Positions 34,735 through 44,002 are shown, counted from the stretch's first letter. The stretch: DNA of 64,000 nucleotides from Pseudarthrobacter siccitolerans (GCF_030823375.1 NZ_JAUSXB010000001.1:3348001-3412000); one strand, 5' to 3'. Notes: a model not told the origin generated them from the sequence alone. Numbers and translations are program-made.

Positions 34735-35772
34735 ATGCCTGAGAACCACACCATCGCGTTCCTGGGCCTTGGCCACATGGGTGGGCCCATGGCGGTGAAC
34801 CTGGTCAGCGCCGGCCACACGGTGGCAGGTTTCGACGTGGTGCCCGCGGCCCTTGACGCTGCACGGGAGCATGGCGTCCCTGCTGTTGCCAGCGCCGCCG
34901 AAGCGGTTTCCGGGGCGGACGTGGTCCTGACGATGTTCCCCAGTGGGCGGCACGTGCTGGACGCCTACCAGGGCAGCGACGGCGGCCCCGGCCTGCTGGC
35001 CGCTGCTGCCCCCGGAACCATGTTCCTGGATTGTTCCACCATCAATGTTGACGAAGCCCGTGAAGCAGCCAGGCTGGCCATCGGTGCCGGCCACCGCTCG
35101 GTGGACGCGCCGGTGTCCGGGGGTGTGGTGGGTGCCGAGGCCGGGACGCTGACGTTTATGGTGGGCGGAAACCCGGAGGATTTCGAGGCGGTGCGTCCGC
35201 TGCTGGAGGTAATGGGCAAGCGGGTGGTGCACTGCGGTGGCCACGGCGCGGGACAGGCCGCAAAGATCTGCAACAACCTGATCCTGGGCGCCTCCATGAT
35301 TGCCGTGAGCGAGGCCTTTGTGCTGGGGGAGAAGCTGGGCCTTAGCCACCAGGCGCTCTTTGATGTGGCATCGGCGGCCTCGGGGCAATGCTGGGCACTG
35401 ACCACCAACTGCCCCGTGCCCGGGCCGGTTCCCACCAGCCCGGCCAACCGCGATTACCAGCCCGGTTTCGCCGGAGCCTTGATGGCAAAGGACCTCCAGC
35501 TTGCCGTGAATGCACTGCAAAGTACCGGCGTGGCAGCCCGGGTGGGTCCGCTCGCCGCGGAAATCTACGGTACGTTTGCCGCAGAAGGCGGCGCCGGCCG
35601 TGACTTCTCCGGGATCATCACGGACATCCGGGACAAATCCGATGCCCGGGACAAATCCGATGCCCGGGACGGATCACGGAACATCTTGGGTGACAAAGCC
35701 GGCGGCGCTCCACACACGGCATCAAAAAGTGCAGCGTACGGCGCAGCTCAGGACGACGGGAGCCCCGAATGA
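34735..35772 (+). CDS. mmsB: 3-Hydroxyisobutyrate dehydrogenase with repeat-bearing C-terminal extension
   Basis: 345 aa; about 295 would be usual. NAD-binding [12 protein letters not shown] at the N-terminus, substrate loop [16 protein letters not shown], and catalytic Lys177 in [15 protein letters not shown]. It oxidises 3-hydroxyisobutyrate to methylmalonate semialdehyde. After the normal end (FSGIITDIR) the protein continues for about 45 polar residues coded by an 18-bp tandem repeat (DKSDAR twice) and a disordered tail. It overlaps the next gene by ATGA, so the tail bridges to the enoyl-CoA hydratase start. Confidence 0.92.
   Translation: MPENHTIAFLGLGHMGGPMAVNLVSAGHTVAGFDVVPAALDAAREHGVPAVASAAEAVSGADVVLTMFPSGRHVLDAYQGSDGGPGLLAAAAPGTMFLDCSTINVDEAREAARLAIGAGHRSVDAPVSGGVVGAEAGTLTFMVGGNPEDFEAVRPLLEVMGKRVVHCGGHGAGQAAKICNNLILGASMIAVSEAFVLGEKLGLSHQALFDVASAASGQCWALTTNCPVPGPVPTSPANRDYQPGFAGALMAKDLQLAVNALQSTGVAARVGPLAAEIYGTFAAEGGAGRDFSGIITDIRDKSDARDKSDARDGSRNILGDKAGGAPHTASKSAAYGAAQDDGSPE
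35629..35670 (+). repeat. 18-bp tandem repeat in the mmsB tail
   Basis: CGGGACAAATCCGATGCC occurs at 35629-35646 and 35647-35664, followed by a partial third copy. It encodes RDKSDA repeats beyond the conserved end of the dehydrogenase. Confidence 0.9.
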
Positions 35773-36545
35773 CCGAATACACGAACATCCTGGTGGAACA
35801 GCGGGGCCGGGTGGGGCTGGTGACGCTCAACCGGCCACAGGCGCTGAATGCCCTGAACAAAGCCACCATGGAAGAGCTCGTCAAGGCCGTGGGTGTTATG
35901 GATGCCGATCCCGCAGTAGGAGCGGTGGTGATAACCGGCTCCAGCAAGGCCTTCGCTGCCGGGGCTGATATCAAGGAGATGGCGGGCCAGGGCTATATGG
36001 AGATGTACGCTGCGGACTGGTTCCGCGGCTGGGAGGACTTCACCCGGCTCCGCATTCCCACCATTGCCGCAGTCTCCGGGTTCGCGCTGGGCGGCGGCTG
36101 TGAACTGGCCATGATGTGCGATCTCATCATCGCTGGGGACAACGCCAAGTTCGGCCAGCCCGAGATCAACCTGGGGGTGCTGCCCGGCATGGGCGGATCG
36201 CAGCGGCTCACCCGTGCCATCGGCAAGGCCAAGGCGATGGACCTCATCCTCACCGGCAGGTTCATCGGCGCGGAGGAAGCTGACCGCTGCGGCCTGGTAT
36301 CCCGCGTAGTTCCCGCTGAGGACGTGGTGGACGAGGCCGTCAAAGCTGCAGAAGTGATCGCGTCCAAGTCAAAACCGGTGGCCATGGTGGCCAAGGAAGC
36401 CGTCAACGCGGCCTTCGAAACCGGCCTCGCCCAGGGAGTGGTGTTCGAGCGCAGGCTCTTCCATTCGCTCTTCGCCACAGAGGACCAAAAGGAAGGCATG
36501 GCCGCTTTTATGGAGAAGCGCCAGCCCGGATTTCAGCACCGCTGA
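35769..36545 (+). CDS. Enoyl-CoA hydratase
   Basis: 258 aa, ATG overlapping the mmsB stop. Both catalytic glutamates of true hydratases are present: [17 protein letters not shown] and [30 protein letters not shown] forms the oxyanion hole region. In this operon it most likely hydrates methacrylyl-CoA to 3-hydroxyisobutyryl-CoA, so the four genes cover consecutive steps of valine degradation. A general short-chain hydratase role is also possible. Confidence 0.94.
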   Translation: MTEYTNILVEQRGRVGLVTLNRPQALNALNKATMEELVKAVGVMDADPAVGAVVITGSSKAFAAGADIKEMAGQGYMEMYAADWFRGWEDFTRLRIPTIAAVSGFALGGGCELAMMCDLIIAGDNAKFGQPEINLGVLPGMGGSQRLTRAIGKAKAMDLILTGRFIGAEEADRCGLVSRVVPAEDVVDEAVKAAEVIASKSKPVAMVAKEAVNAAFETGLAQGVVFERRLFHSLFATEDQKEGMAAFMEKRQPGFQHR

Positions 36546-36619
36546 GCCGAAGTCAGCCTTCAGACAGCTGCGTAAGGTAGACAGGTCAGGGCAGCTGTGG
36601 AATCGGACGGGGAGCTTGT

Positions 36620-37273
36620 ATGTGGGGAACGGCGGCGGACGCAGGCGGCTCAGCCGATAACCTGACCGGGTTGGTGGGCGTCGCTGCCCGGGGCATCGAG
36701 CAGCTCGGGGAGTGGGGCGTGGGGCTCTTCACCCTGGCCGAAACCGTGGTGCCGCCCATCCCCAGCGAAGTGATCCTGCCGCTGGCCGGCTACCTTTCCA
36801 GGCAAGGCTCCCTGAACCTGGTCCTGGTTTTTCTCACGAGCACGTTGGGCGCCTGGCTGGGGGCCCTCTTCCTGTACTGGCTCGGGGCCAAGCTCGGCCT
36901 GGAGCGGTCCATCCGCGGGTTGTCGAAACTCCCGCTGGTGGATCGGGAGGACTTTGAACACGCGGCCGGCTGGTTCCGCCGGCATGGACGGCGGTCCATC
37001 TTCTTCGGGAGGTTACTTCCCGGTGTGCGGAGCCTCATTTCCCTTCCGGCCGGAGCTGCAGCCATGCCGCTGGGCACGTTCACCATCTACACGCTCGCCG
37101 GCAGCGGGCTGTGGAACGGGCTGCTGCTGGGGCTCGGGTACCTGCTGGGCACCCAATACCGGGTGATCGAGGAGTACTCCCGTTTCCTGAACTATGCCGT
37201 CTACGCCGCTTTGGGCGTTACCCTGGTACTCCTCGTTGCCCGGCGGATCAAACGCGCCAAAGAGCGGCGCTGA
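36620..37273 (+). CDS. DedA-family membrane protein
   Basis: 217 aa. Motifs ETVVPPIPSEVILPLAGYLSRQG and FFGRLLPGVRSLISLPAGAAAMP are diagnostic of DedA/SNARE-associated proteins; four to five membrane helices and a basic C-terminus (RRIKRAKERR). Family members act as proton-dependent transporters linked to membrane homeostasis, with undecaprenyl-phosphate recycling proposed for several. The start ATG 36620 has GGGGAG upstream. Confidence 0.92.
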   Translation: MWGTAADAGGSADNLTGLVGVAARGIEQLGEWGVGLFTLAETVVPPIPSEVILPLAGYLSRQGSLNLVLVFLTSTLGAWLGALFLYWLGAKLGLERSIRGLSKLPLVDREDFEHAAGWFRRHGRRSIFFGRLLPGVRSLISLPAGAAAMPLGTFTIYTLAGSGLWNGLLLGLGYLLGTQYRVIEEYSRFLNYAVYAALGVTLVLLVARRIKRAKERR

Positions 37274-37323
37274 CCCTGTTTCCGCGCTGACCTGCGATCG
37301 CATTGACCTCGCATCCGGCCCGT

Positions 37324-37833
37324 TCAGGAGTCGATGAAGTCGCCGGCATTCCGGCGGAAGTCACCGAGTATCCGGATCAGCTGATCGATATCCTCCGGCC
37401 CGAAGCCCGAGGCGCTGAAAACTTCGGCGTTGAGTGCCGCCGTCGAACGTTTCGCCAGCGTGCGGCCGTCGGCGGTGAGCTCCACCAGCGTGGTGCGGCC
37501 GTCCGTTGGATGCGGTAAACGGCGCACCAGCCCTGCGTCCTGCAGCCGGTCAACCGCGTTGGTAACGGATGTCGGGTGGACCTGGAGGAGCGTGCTCGCT
37601 TTCTTCATGGGAAGGGATCCGTTCCTGGCGAAGCCCAGCAGGGCGAGCAGTTCGTAGCGCGCGAAGGTCAGCCCGAAGGGCTTCAGTACGAGTTCGATCC
37701 TGGCGAGCAGAATCTGCTGGGTCCGCATGATGGCGGTGATCGCCGCCATGGGAGCGGCCATATCCGCCCAGCCGTGGTCCTCCCAGTTTCGGCGGGCATC
37801 GGCGATGGGGTCACGGGAGAGCGGAGTGCCCAT
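37324..37833 (-). CDS. MarR-family transcriptional regulator
   Basis: 169 aa with the winged helix-turn-helix at about 55-125 (LTFARYELLALLGFARNGSLPMKKAS, TSVTNAVDRLQDAGLVRRLPHPTDGRTTLVELT). It is divergent from an acyl-CoA dehydrogenase gene. The near-palindrome TAGGACATCCAA at 37891-37902 between them is a candidate operator. The expected ligand is an acyl-CoA or aromatic acid. Confidence 0.9.
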   Translation of the reverse strand: MGTPLSRDPIADARRNWEDHGWADMAAPMAAITAIMRTQQILLARIELVLKPFGLTFARYELLALLGFARNGSLPMKKASTLLQVHPTSVTNAVDRLQDAGLVRRLPHPTDGRTTLVELTADGRTLAKRSTAALNAEVFSASGFGPEDIDQLIRILGDFRRNAGDFIDS

Positions 37834-37890
37834 AGCCAGCCTTTCGCTATGTGATGCGCCTCACTTGCTTCGGAGGCCTGTGCAATATAC

Positions 37891-37902
37891 TAGGACATCC
37901 AA
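37891..37902. promoter_or_regulatory. Candidate MarR operator
   Basis: TAGGACATCCAA is a near-palindrome (GGA-nn-TCC core) in the 106-base divergent gap between the MarR and acyl-CoA dehydrogenase genes. Assignment rests on position and symmetry. Confidence 0.4.
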
Positions 37903-37939
37903 CGGTTTGGTAAAGCAGTCCGGCAGAGCGAGGGGACCA

Positions 37940-39130
37940 ATGCCCGTGCAGCCCGCAGGAGATGACGGAACACCACCCTTCCCCGATGCCGACCTGATGT
38001 ACATCGCTGACCTCCTGGCGCCGCCCGAACGGGACAGATACTTCGGCATCCGCCGGTTCCTCCAGTCCTCGGTCCGGCAGCCCTCCATCGAGTACTGGAA
38101 CCGCGAAGAGTTCCCCTTTGGGCTGCTCGCGGACATGGGAAAGCATGGCCTCGGAGCCCTCCAGCTGGACGGCAGTTCCACACTGTTCAAGGGCCTGATG
38201 TACGTGGAATTGGCCCGAGCGGACGTATCCCTCTCGGCGCTCGCCGGGATCCACAACGAACTCATCCTCGGGATGATCAGCGGGCTGGGGTCTGAGGAGC
38301 AGAAGGACCGGTGGCTGCCCGGACTGAAATCCTTCGCCCGCCTCGGAGCTTTTGCACTGACGGAGCCGGACCATGGCTCGGATATCGCCGGGGGGCTGGA
38401 AACGTCGGCCAGGCTGGATGGCCGCGAGTGGGTCCTCAACGGTGCCAAGCGCTGGATCGGCGCCGGCACCATCGCAGATTTCGCCTTGGTCTGGGCCAGG
38501 GACGCGGCGGACGGAGAAATCAAGGGCTTCATCGTGGAGACGGACAGGCCTGGCTATATGGCCACCAAGATCTCCAACAAGATCGGCCTGCGGATCATGC
38601 AGAACGCGGACATCGTCCTGCAGGACGTGCGGATCCCGGCGGGCAACCTGCTGCCCGGGGCCACGAGCTTCTCCCGGGCGAACGAGCTGTTGCGGGACTC
38701 CCGGGCCTGGGTGGGCTGGCAAGGTGCGGGAATCCAGCTGGCTGCCTTCGACGTCGCCCGCGCCTATGCCTTAACCCGGCGGCAGTTCGGCAAGGAGCTG
38801 GCCGGCTTCCAGCTGGTCCAGCAGCAGCTCGCCGACATTTTGGGGAACGCCTCCGCCTCGTTGGCGTTGATGGCGCAACTGGCGCGCATCCAGCAGGAGG
38901 GAAAGCTGGAGATGGTCCAGGCTGCCATGGCCAAGGCCACCATCACCCGGTTGGCCCGGTCCTCGGTGGCCATGGGCCGCTCGCTGCTGGGCGGCAACGG
39001 CATCAGCAGCGACTACGAGATGGGCAAGCTGTTCGGCGACGCCGAAATCCTCTACACCTACGAGGGGACCTATGAGGTGAACTCGCTCATCGTGGGCAGG
39101 GCCGTCACAGGAAAATCCGCTTTCCACTAG
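37940..39130 (+). CDS. Acyl-CoA dehydrogenase, glutaryl-CoA-dehydrogenase-like
   Basis: 396 aa from ATG 37940 (GAGGGG site); upstream in-frame codons overlap the MarR gene and lack family similarity. FALTEPDHGSD, LNGAKRWIGAGTIADFALVWARD and RRQFGKELAGFQLVQQQLAD are FAD- and acyl-CoA-binding stretches. The catalytic base is Glu375 in YTYEGTYEVNSLIVGRA. The Arg in GAKRWIGAG and the YEGT glutamate are shared with glutaryl-CoA dehydrogenases, but isobutyryl-CoA or another substrate is possible given the valine genes upstream. Probably controlled by the divergent MarR protein. Confidence 0.9.
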   Translation: MPVQPAGDDGTPPFPDADLMYIADLLAPPERDRYFGIRRFLQSSVRQPSIEYWNREEFPFGLLADMGKHGLGALQLDGSSTLFKGLMYVELARADVSLSALAGIHNELILGMISGLGSEEQKDRWLPGLKSFARLGAFALTEPDHGSDIAGGLETSARLDGREWVLNGAKRWIGAGTIADFALVWARDAADGEIKGFIVETDRPGYMATKISNKIGLRIMQNADIVLQDVRIPAGNLLPGATSFSRANELLRDSRAWVGWQGAGIQLAAFDVARAYALTRRQFGKELAGFQLVQQQLADILGNASASLALMAQLARIQQEGKLEMVQAAMAKATITRLARSSVAMGRSLLGGNGISSDYEMGKLFGDAEILYTYEGTYEVNSLIVGRAVTGKSAFH

Positions 39131-39246
39131 GTATCCACCCGTTTAGCCAACTGCCGTTGTCCCGCAGCACCGGCCTCGGTAGCATCAAACACTAAGCCTG
39201 CTTAGTTTTATGCCAGGGCAGTCCACGGACGAAAAGGGGATGCCAA

Positions 39247-40224
39247 ATGCGCATCAGGAATTCAGTTGTGGTGATCACCGGCGCATCCAGCGGGATCGGA
39301 AGGGCAACGGCCCTGCGCTTCGCCTCCAAGGGGGCGCGGCTGGTCCTGGCGGCGCGCGGAGCTGAATCCCTGGAAGAGGCAGCACGGGAATGCAGGAAAC
39401 GCGGCGGGAAGGCCATTGCCGTCCCTACCGACATGACCGACGTGGCGAAGGTGGAGGAACTGGGGGCCCGCGCCGTTAAGGAGTTCGGGCGCCTGGATGT
39501 GTGGGTCAACAATGCCGCTGTGGGCGCATTCGGCCTGCTGACCGAAATTCCACCCAAGGACTTCCAGCGGGTACTGGACGTCAACATCTCCGGGTACGTG
39601 AACGGTGCCCGGGCGGCACTGCCGCGTCTGCGCGCCCGCGGATCCGGCACCCTGATTAACGTCGCGTCCATCGTGTCGGAAATCCCGTTGCCGTACTCCG
39701 CCGCTTATTCCATCTCCAAAGCCGCGGTGCGAGCCCTCAGCGTCAGCCTGCGCTCCGAACTGGCCCGCGAAGGCGCCGACGGGGTGCACGTGTGCACGGT
39801 CCTCCCGGCCACCATCGACACGCCTTTCTACCAGAATGCAGCCAACTACACCGGCCGCCGCCCGATGGCCATGCCTCCCGTTTACACTCCCGAGCGGGTT
39901 GCGAAAGCCGTGGTAAGGCTCGTCGACCACCCGCGCCGGGAGACGGTCGCGGGAGGGCTGGCCGGGCGCCTCCTGGTGCTGCAGCACAAGGCCGCCCCTG
40001 GCGCCGTCGAAGCTGCCACCGCCCGCCAAGTGGATACCCGCCAGCTGTCCCGGCGGCAGCCCGCCCCCCTCACCTCCGGAAACCTATACCGGGCGTCGCA
40101 GGCAATCCGGAAGACTTCCACGGGCGGCGGATGGCACGGCCGACGGCGGACGGCGCAGCGGCTCATCGGAGCCGCTGCGGTGGTCGCCGCCGCCGCAGTC
40201 GCCTTGCGGAAGCGGCTGGGCTGA
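39247..40224 (+). CDS. Short-chain dehydrogenase/reductase with C-terminal membrane helix
   Basis: 325 aa. Classical SDR core (about 1-250): TGASSGIGRATALRFA cofactor loop, LDVWVNNAAVG, and the catalytic Ser and YxxxK in YSAAYSISKAA. After the core come a basic region and a final hydrophobic stretch (RLIGAAAVVAAAAVALRKRLG) that could anchor the enzyme to the membrane. Substrate unknown. It stands alone between the acyl-CoA dehydrogenase and a convergent regulator gene. Confidence 0.9.
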   Translation: MRIRNSVVVITGASSGIGRATALRFASKGARLVLAARGAESLEEAARECRKRGGKAIAVPTDMTDVAKVEELGARAVKEFGRLDVWVNNAAVGAFGLLTEIPPKDFQRVLDVNISGYVNGARAALPRLRARGSGTLINVASIVSEIPLPYSAAYSISKAAVRALSVSLRSELAREGADGVHVCTVLPATIDTPFYQNAANYTGRRPMAMPPVYTPERVAKAVVRLVDHPRRETVAGGLAGRLLVLQHKAAPGAVEAATARQVDTRQLSRRQPAPLTSGNLYRASQAIRKTSTGGGWHGRRRTAQRLIGAAAVVAAAAVALRKRLG

Positions 40225-40300
40225 CTGCTGCGGGCCTTATCAGGCAGCCACCTGCCCGCCCGGCTCCCAACGCCCGCCTCCGCCGTCGCTCTTTCCCTTT

Positions 40301-41086
40301 CTAGAGGTTCCTCTCGGCGTAGGCACGCAAAGCGTCCCGCACGAAGCCCGCGCCCGATTCGCCACCGTAGTTGGCGGCGAAACGCGGATCGGCAACGTAC
40401 ATTTCTCCCAGGCCCACCACGTACCCCTTGATGTCACCGCCCGCCTCCCAAGCGGGAGTGCCAGGGATGGAGGTGAGCCACTCAACGTGCCGCTGCGCCA
40501 GGTCCTGCGCCTCCGGGCTGTCCGCGGCCAGGCCGGATTCCGAAGCGGCGGTCCAGTCGCTGCCGAGTTTTTCTGCCCTGGACTTCCATTCCTGTTTTTC
40601 CGCGGGTCCCATTCCACGCCACCAGGTGTCCCCCTTCGCGTAGGCCTCCTTGCCCCAGCGCTCCTCCACCTCGTCCTTGTACTGGGTGTGGTCGAAGCCG
40701 TCAAACATATTCTCGGCCATCAGTTCGCCCCCTCCTTTCACGGTTTCGATTGTTTGCCGGACAGACAGGACCTGCCGGGCCAGCCGCTCCTGCTCCTGCC
40801 GGAGCCAGTCCAAGTGGCGGCTGAGCGCTTTGACGGCATCCGTCTCATGGCTGAACACCCCGGCAATGGCCGGCAGGCCCAGGCCGAGCTCCCGGAGCAG
40901 GAGGATCCGCTGGAGCTGCAGGAGCGCTGCGGCGTCGTAATAGCGGTATCCGTTACTGCCAACCCGGCTGGGCTTCAGCAGCCCGACCTCGTCGTAGTGG
41001 CGCAGCGTCCGGCTGGTTGTGCCCGCCATCCTGGCAACGTCCTGGATGGGCCAGTCAACACCTGGGGTGGTTCCGGTTGCTTCCAT
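40301..41086 (-). CDS. MerR-family regulator with TipAS-like ligand domain
   Basis: 261 aa. N-terminal MerR helix-turn-helix (PIQDVARMAGTTSRTLRHYDEVGLLKPSR, about 15-45), a coiled dimerisation helix, then a TipAS/albicidin-binding domain (about 125-261, including MFDGFDHTQYKDEVEERWG and GYVVGLGEMYVADPRFAANYGG). TipA-type proteins bind thiopeptides or other drugs and activate their own gene. Its promoter has the MerR-type 19-bp spacer and the mRNA appears leaderless (see 41093-41123). Confidence 0.92.
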   Translation of the reverse strand: MEATGTTPGVDWPIQDVARMAGTTSRTLRHYDEVGLLKPSRVGSNGYRYYDAAALLQLQRILLLRELGLGLPAIAGVFSHETDAVKALSRHLDWLRQEQERLARQVLSVRQTIETVKGGGELMAENMFDGFDHTQYKDEVEERWGKEAYAKGDTWWRGMGPAEKQEWKSRAEKLGSDWTAASESGLAADSPEAQDLAQRHVEWLTSIPGTPAWEAGGDIKGYVVGLGEMYVADPRFAANYGGESGAGFVRDALRAYAERNL

Positions 41087-41092
41087 GCTTCG

Positions 41093-41123
41093 AGCGTAGG
41101 GGTTGACGCAACGTCAAGGTCAA
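41093..41123 (-). promoter_or_regulatory. MerR-type promoter with 19-bp spacer and embedded operator
   Basis: On the minus strand -35 TTGACC (41118-41123) and -10 TACGCT (41093-41098) are 19 bp apart, and the spacer contains the perfect palindrome TTGACGTTGCGTCAA (41103-41117). This is the geometry MerR activators untwist. The -10 ends six bases before the ATG, so transcription should begin at or next to it. Confidence 0.85.
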
Positions 41124-41503
41124 GCAGGTTTCCCCGGGGACCGGCGCGGTGAAGACCGGGTGCGCGGTGAGCGCGTGCGGGCCTGGGCTAAGAGCCGGGT
41201 GAACGCAAAGATGAAGACCGCCTCGATGAGGAGCATCAGGGCCACGAGCAGCCATTGTTCCCCGGCAACAAAAACAATGCATCCTGCCAGCGCGAGGATG
41301 GTTCCGAGGACCAGGGTGTACACGGCAAATCCGACGGCAACCCGGGCGCTGCGGACTCCGGTGCGGAAACCGAAGCCCAGCGGTTCCCCGCCGGGATGCC
41401 CCGGGACACGGTCCGGCCCGGCAGGTGGGAGACCGTCGAACTCCTCCCACGGGTCCTTGCCTGCATCGTTGCCTGGAACGTTGTCCGGGTGCTGTCCGGT
41501 CAT
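41120..41503 (-). CDS. Small two-helix membrane protein
   Basis: 127 aa from ATG 41503. A polar acidic N-terminus (about 1-45) is followed by two membrane helices (VAVGFAVYTLVLGTILALAG and LLVALMLLIEAVFIFAF) and a basic tail rich in Arg, Ser and Pro. No family recognised. No ribosome site precedes the ATG; instead GATAAT (41510-41515 on the minus strand) ends six bases before it, indicating a leaderless mRNA. The end overlaps the -35 region of the MerR gene's promoter. Confidence 0.72.
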   Translation of the reverse strand: MTGQHPDNVPGNDAGKDPWEEFDGLPPAGPDRVPGHPGGEPLGFGFRTGVRSARVAVGFAVYTLVLGTILALAGCIVFVAGEQWLLVALMLLIEAVFIFAFTRLLAQARTRSPRTRSSPRRSPGKPA

Positions 41504-41609
41504 AACCCAATTATCCCAAATCCCGGCATGCGATAGGGAGCCCGGACGCAGAGGCCGCCACCCAGGAGAGATGTGAAAGGCCGCCGGGGAGCCAGACTTG
41601 GGGGAAGGC

Positions 41610-41650
41610 AAAAACAGCGGCCCCGCCAACGGGTGTTGGAGGGGCCGCTG
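41610..41650 (-). terminator. Rho-independent terminator of the cold-shock gene
   Basis: On the minus strand CAGCGGCCCC (41641-41650) pairs perfectly with GGGGCCGCTG (41615-41624) around a 16-base loop and is followed by TTTTT. It lies 45 bases after the csp stop. Confidence 0.93.
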
Positions 41651-41694
41651 CCTGGCGGGATTCCTCCTGCTGGTGCGGGAGGAAAACCGAAGCC

Positions 41695-41898
41695 TTAGAG
41701 CGGGCGGATGTTCTCTGCCTGCGGGCCCTTCGGACCCTGGGTCACATCGAATTCAACCTTCTGGTTCTCATCGAGTGAGCGGTATCCGCTGCTGGCGATT
41801 GCGGAGTAGTGGGCGAAAACGTCAGCGGACCCGTCATCGGGGGCAATGAAGCCAAAACCCTTTTCGGCGTTGAACCATTTAACTGTGCCTGTTGCCAT
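41695..41898 (-). CDS. cspA: Cold-shock domain protein, CspA family
   Basis: 67 aa from ATG 41898 with GAAGGAA upstream. The RNA-binding motifs RNP1 (KGFGFI) and RNP2 (VFAHYS) are intact, with VKWFNAEKG at the start. It acts as an RNA chaperone. The leader of 130 bases up to the neighbouring response-regulator stop can hold the long 5' UTR common for such genes. Its own strong terminator follows. Confidence 0.96.
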   Translation of the reverse strand: MATGTVKWFNAEKGFGFIAPDDGSADVFAHYSAIASSGYRSLDENQKVEFDVTQGPKGPQAENIRPL

Positions 41899-42028
41899 GG
41901 CTGCATTCCTTCGTGTGACTCTGATTCTCTCCCCGGGCATCAACCCGAGGTGTGCGGAGAACGTCCCCCGCAGTCCCCAACGTACGGGGCGAAAGCCCAG
42001 CTTGCAAGGGTATGGACACTCAAAGTCG

Positions 42029-42655
42029 TCAGCGCATGCCCTCGCGGCGGATGGCGGTGGCGATGGCAGCGGCCCTGGTGTCCACCCCGAGCTTGGCATA
42101 AATGTGCGCAAGGTGGGTCTTGACGGTGGCCTCGGAGATGAAGAGACGTTGGCCCAGTTCACGGTTGCTGAGGCCTTCAGTCAGGAGGCTGAGCAGTTCA
42201 GCCTCACGCGGCGTCAGGATCTCGTCAGGGTTCCGCAGCTGCTGGAAAAGCCGGGATGCCACGGGAGCGCTCATCACGCTCTTGCCTTGGACAGCCCCGC
42301 GGATGGCTGTGAAAATCTCGTCCGGCGCGGCGTCCTTCAGCAGGTATCCCATGGCGCCGGCATCCACGGCCCGGACAATATCGGCGTCGGAATCGTAGGT
42401 GGTGAACACCAGGATGGCCTGCCTCTTGTTGCGCTCCCGGATTCTGCGGATGGCTTCGATCCCGTCCATCCCGTGGCCCATGGCGAGGTCCATCACCACC
42501 ACCGACACGGCATCCTGTTCCAGGAGCTCCAGCGCTTCCTCGCCGGACGCTGCCTCGGCCACGACGTTGATATCGGGTTGCGTGCCCAACAGGGCCCGCA
42601 GCCCGCTTCGGACCACCAGGTGGTCGTCCACCAGCAGCACGGTTATGGCGGTCAT
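42029..42655 (-). CDS. NarL/LuxR-type response regulator (SenR-like)
   Basis: 208 aa. Receiver domain with acidic residues DDH (10-12), phospho-acceptor Asp56 in VVVMDLAMG and Lys in YLLKDA. C-terminal LuxR helix-turn-helix: [21 protein letters not shown] and [18 protein letters not shown]. It overlaps the upstream kinase gene by four bases. Together with the divergent HbpS-like gene the arrangement is that of SenR of Streptomyces; likely targets include that gene. Confidence 0.93.
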   Translation of the reverse strand: MTAITVLLVDDHLVVRSGLRALLGTQPDINVVAEAASGEEALELLEQDAVSVVVMDLAMGHGMDGIEAIRRIRERNKRQAILVFTTYDSDADIVRAVDAGAMGYLLKDAAPDEIFTAIRGAVQGKSVMSAPVASRLFQQLRNPDEILTPREAELLSLLTEGLSNRELGQRLFISEATVKTHLAHIYAKLGVDTRAAAIATAIRREGMR

Positions 42656-43938
42656 GGAGATTCTCCCGGCCCTTCTGCGTCCGCCGGTGCAGGCAGCTGC
42701 GCTGCCACAATGGTCCCTTCGCCCGGTGCGCTTTCCACCGAAAAGACGCCGCCCAGCTGTTCCACGCGTTGCCGCATGGCCCGCAGCCCGTACCCTCCGG
42801 CGTCCGACGGCGGTGCTGCAGCCGCCGGATCAAAGCCAGTGCCGTCGTCGTACACATCCAAGGTGACGGCGTCCGGCAGGAAGCCGAGCGTCACTGTAGC
42901 CGCGGAGGCGGCGGCGTGCAGCTTGATGTTCGATGCCGCGCTCTGGACAACCCGCAGGAGGGCGTGCCGGACGTCGGCCGGCACGGGCCGTGGTTCGCCG
43001 GTGACCAGCAGCCGGGCTTCCAGTACATATTGCCTCACCGCGAAAAGCAGGGCGTCCGGCAAAGGGGAGGCGTCCAGCCCAGGGGTGGCGAGCTCGTGGA
43101 CCAGGCTGCGGGTCTCGGACAGGTTGCCCCTCAGCAGCGCGGTGGCCTGCCCAAGGTCCGCCCGGGCGGCATCACCTGGCCAGGCCCTGCCGGCCGCTTC
43201 CAGCAGGAGGAGACTGCTGGCCATGCCCTGCGTTATGGTGTCGTGGATCTCCCGGGACACCCGTTCCCGTTCGGCGATGGTTCCGGCCCGGCGCTCGCTG
43301 GCCGCGAGCTGTTCCTGTGCGAGCGACACTTGCGTGTGCAGGCGGCGCTGTTCCTCGGCGTCGTGCTGGATCCTGTCATAGACCAGGGTGAGCATCACAC
43401 CTACGGCAAGCGGGCCCAGGAGCATGGCCAGGTCTGTGCCATCGCCTAACTTGAACAGGCCTGCCGCAGTGGCAGCCGCCGTCACGCCTGCCGCCACGTA
43501 CGCGGCTATTCCAGTGAGGGCGCTCCGGCACAGGAAGAACAGCGCGAACGAGCACCAGCCAAAGCTGGGAGCAGCGATAACCAGCGCGGCCCAGACGCCC
43601 ACCAGGGCAACCATCCATGGCACAGCCGGCTGGCCGCGCCGCGCGTGGACAGCAACGGCGAGATACAGCAGGCAGGCGCCGGCGGCCAGGCCGAGGACCG
43701 GGATGTTGTCCGCGGGGCTGTGCCGCATCACGTAGCGGACCAGGGATGCCACCAGGAGGACGGCGAAACCGAAGTGTACCGCCGTGTCAATACTGCCGAG
43801 GCGCGGTTGCCCCGGGCGGGTGTTGTTGGATGGGGACGTCCCTCCGGGGCCAGTCCCGGCGGGGCCGGTCCCGCCGGCAGCGCGTGGGTCCGGGGCGGGC
43901 GCGTCGTGGGCGGCGGTGGCTCGGGGAGGCATGGACAT
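42652..43938 (-). CDS. NarL-type sensor histidine kinase (SenS-like)
   Basis: 428 aa. A disordered N-terminus rich in Gly and Pro (about 1-48) is followed by five or six membrane helices (about 52-190) with short loops, a HisKA_3 dimerisation helix with His232 in SREIHDTITQGMASSL, and a HATPase domain (DDGTGFDPAA, GGYGLRAMRQRVEQLGG). The membrane part lacks a large extracellular domain, as in SenS, which is controlled by an external protein partner. The next gene on the other side codes for a secreted HbpS-like protein. Confidence 0.92.
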   Translation of the reverse strand: MSMPPRATAAHDAPAPDPRAAGGTGPAGTGPGGTSPSNNTRPGQPRLGSIDTAVHFGFAVLLVASLVRYVMRHSPADNIPVLGLAAGACLLYLAVAVHARRGQPAVPWMVALVGVWAALVIAAPSFGWCSFALFFLCRSALTGIAAYVAAGVTAAATAAGLFKLGDGTDLAMLLGPLAVGVMLTLVYDRIQHDAEEQRRLHTQVSLAQEQLAASERRAGTIAERERVSREIHDTITQGMASSLLLLEAAGRAWPGDAARADLGQATALLRGNLSETRSLVHELATPGLDASPLPDALLFAVRQYVLEARLLVTGEPRPVPADVRHALLRVVQSAASNIKLHAAASAATVTLGFLPDAVTLDVYDDGTGFDPAAAAPPSDAGGYGLRAMRQRVEQLGGVFSVESAPGEGTIVAAQLPAPADAEGPGESP

Positions 43939-44002
43939 TCCGGTTCAGGTGGGGGACGGCTACCCACCATGCTAAAGCTCCTGCCTCTGTCCCGTCTCTC
44001 AA

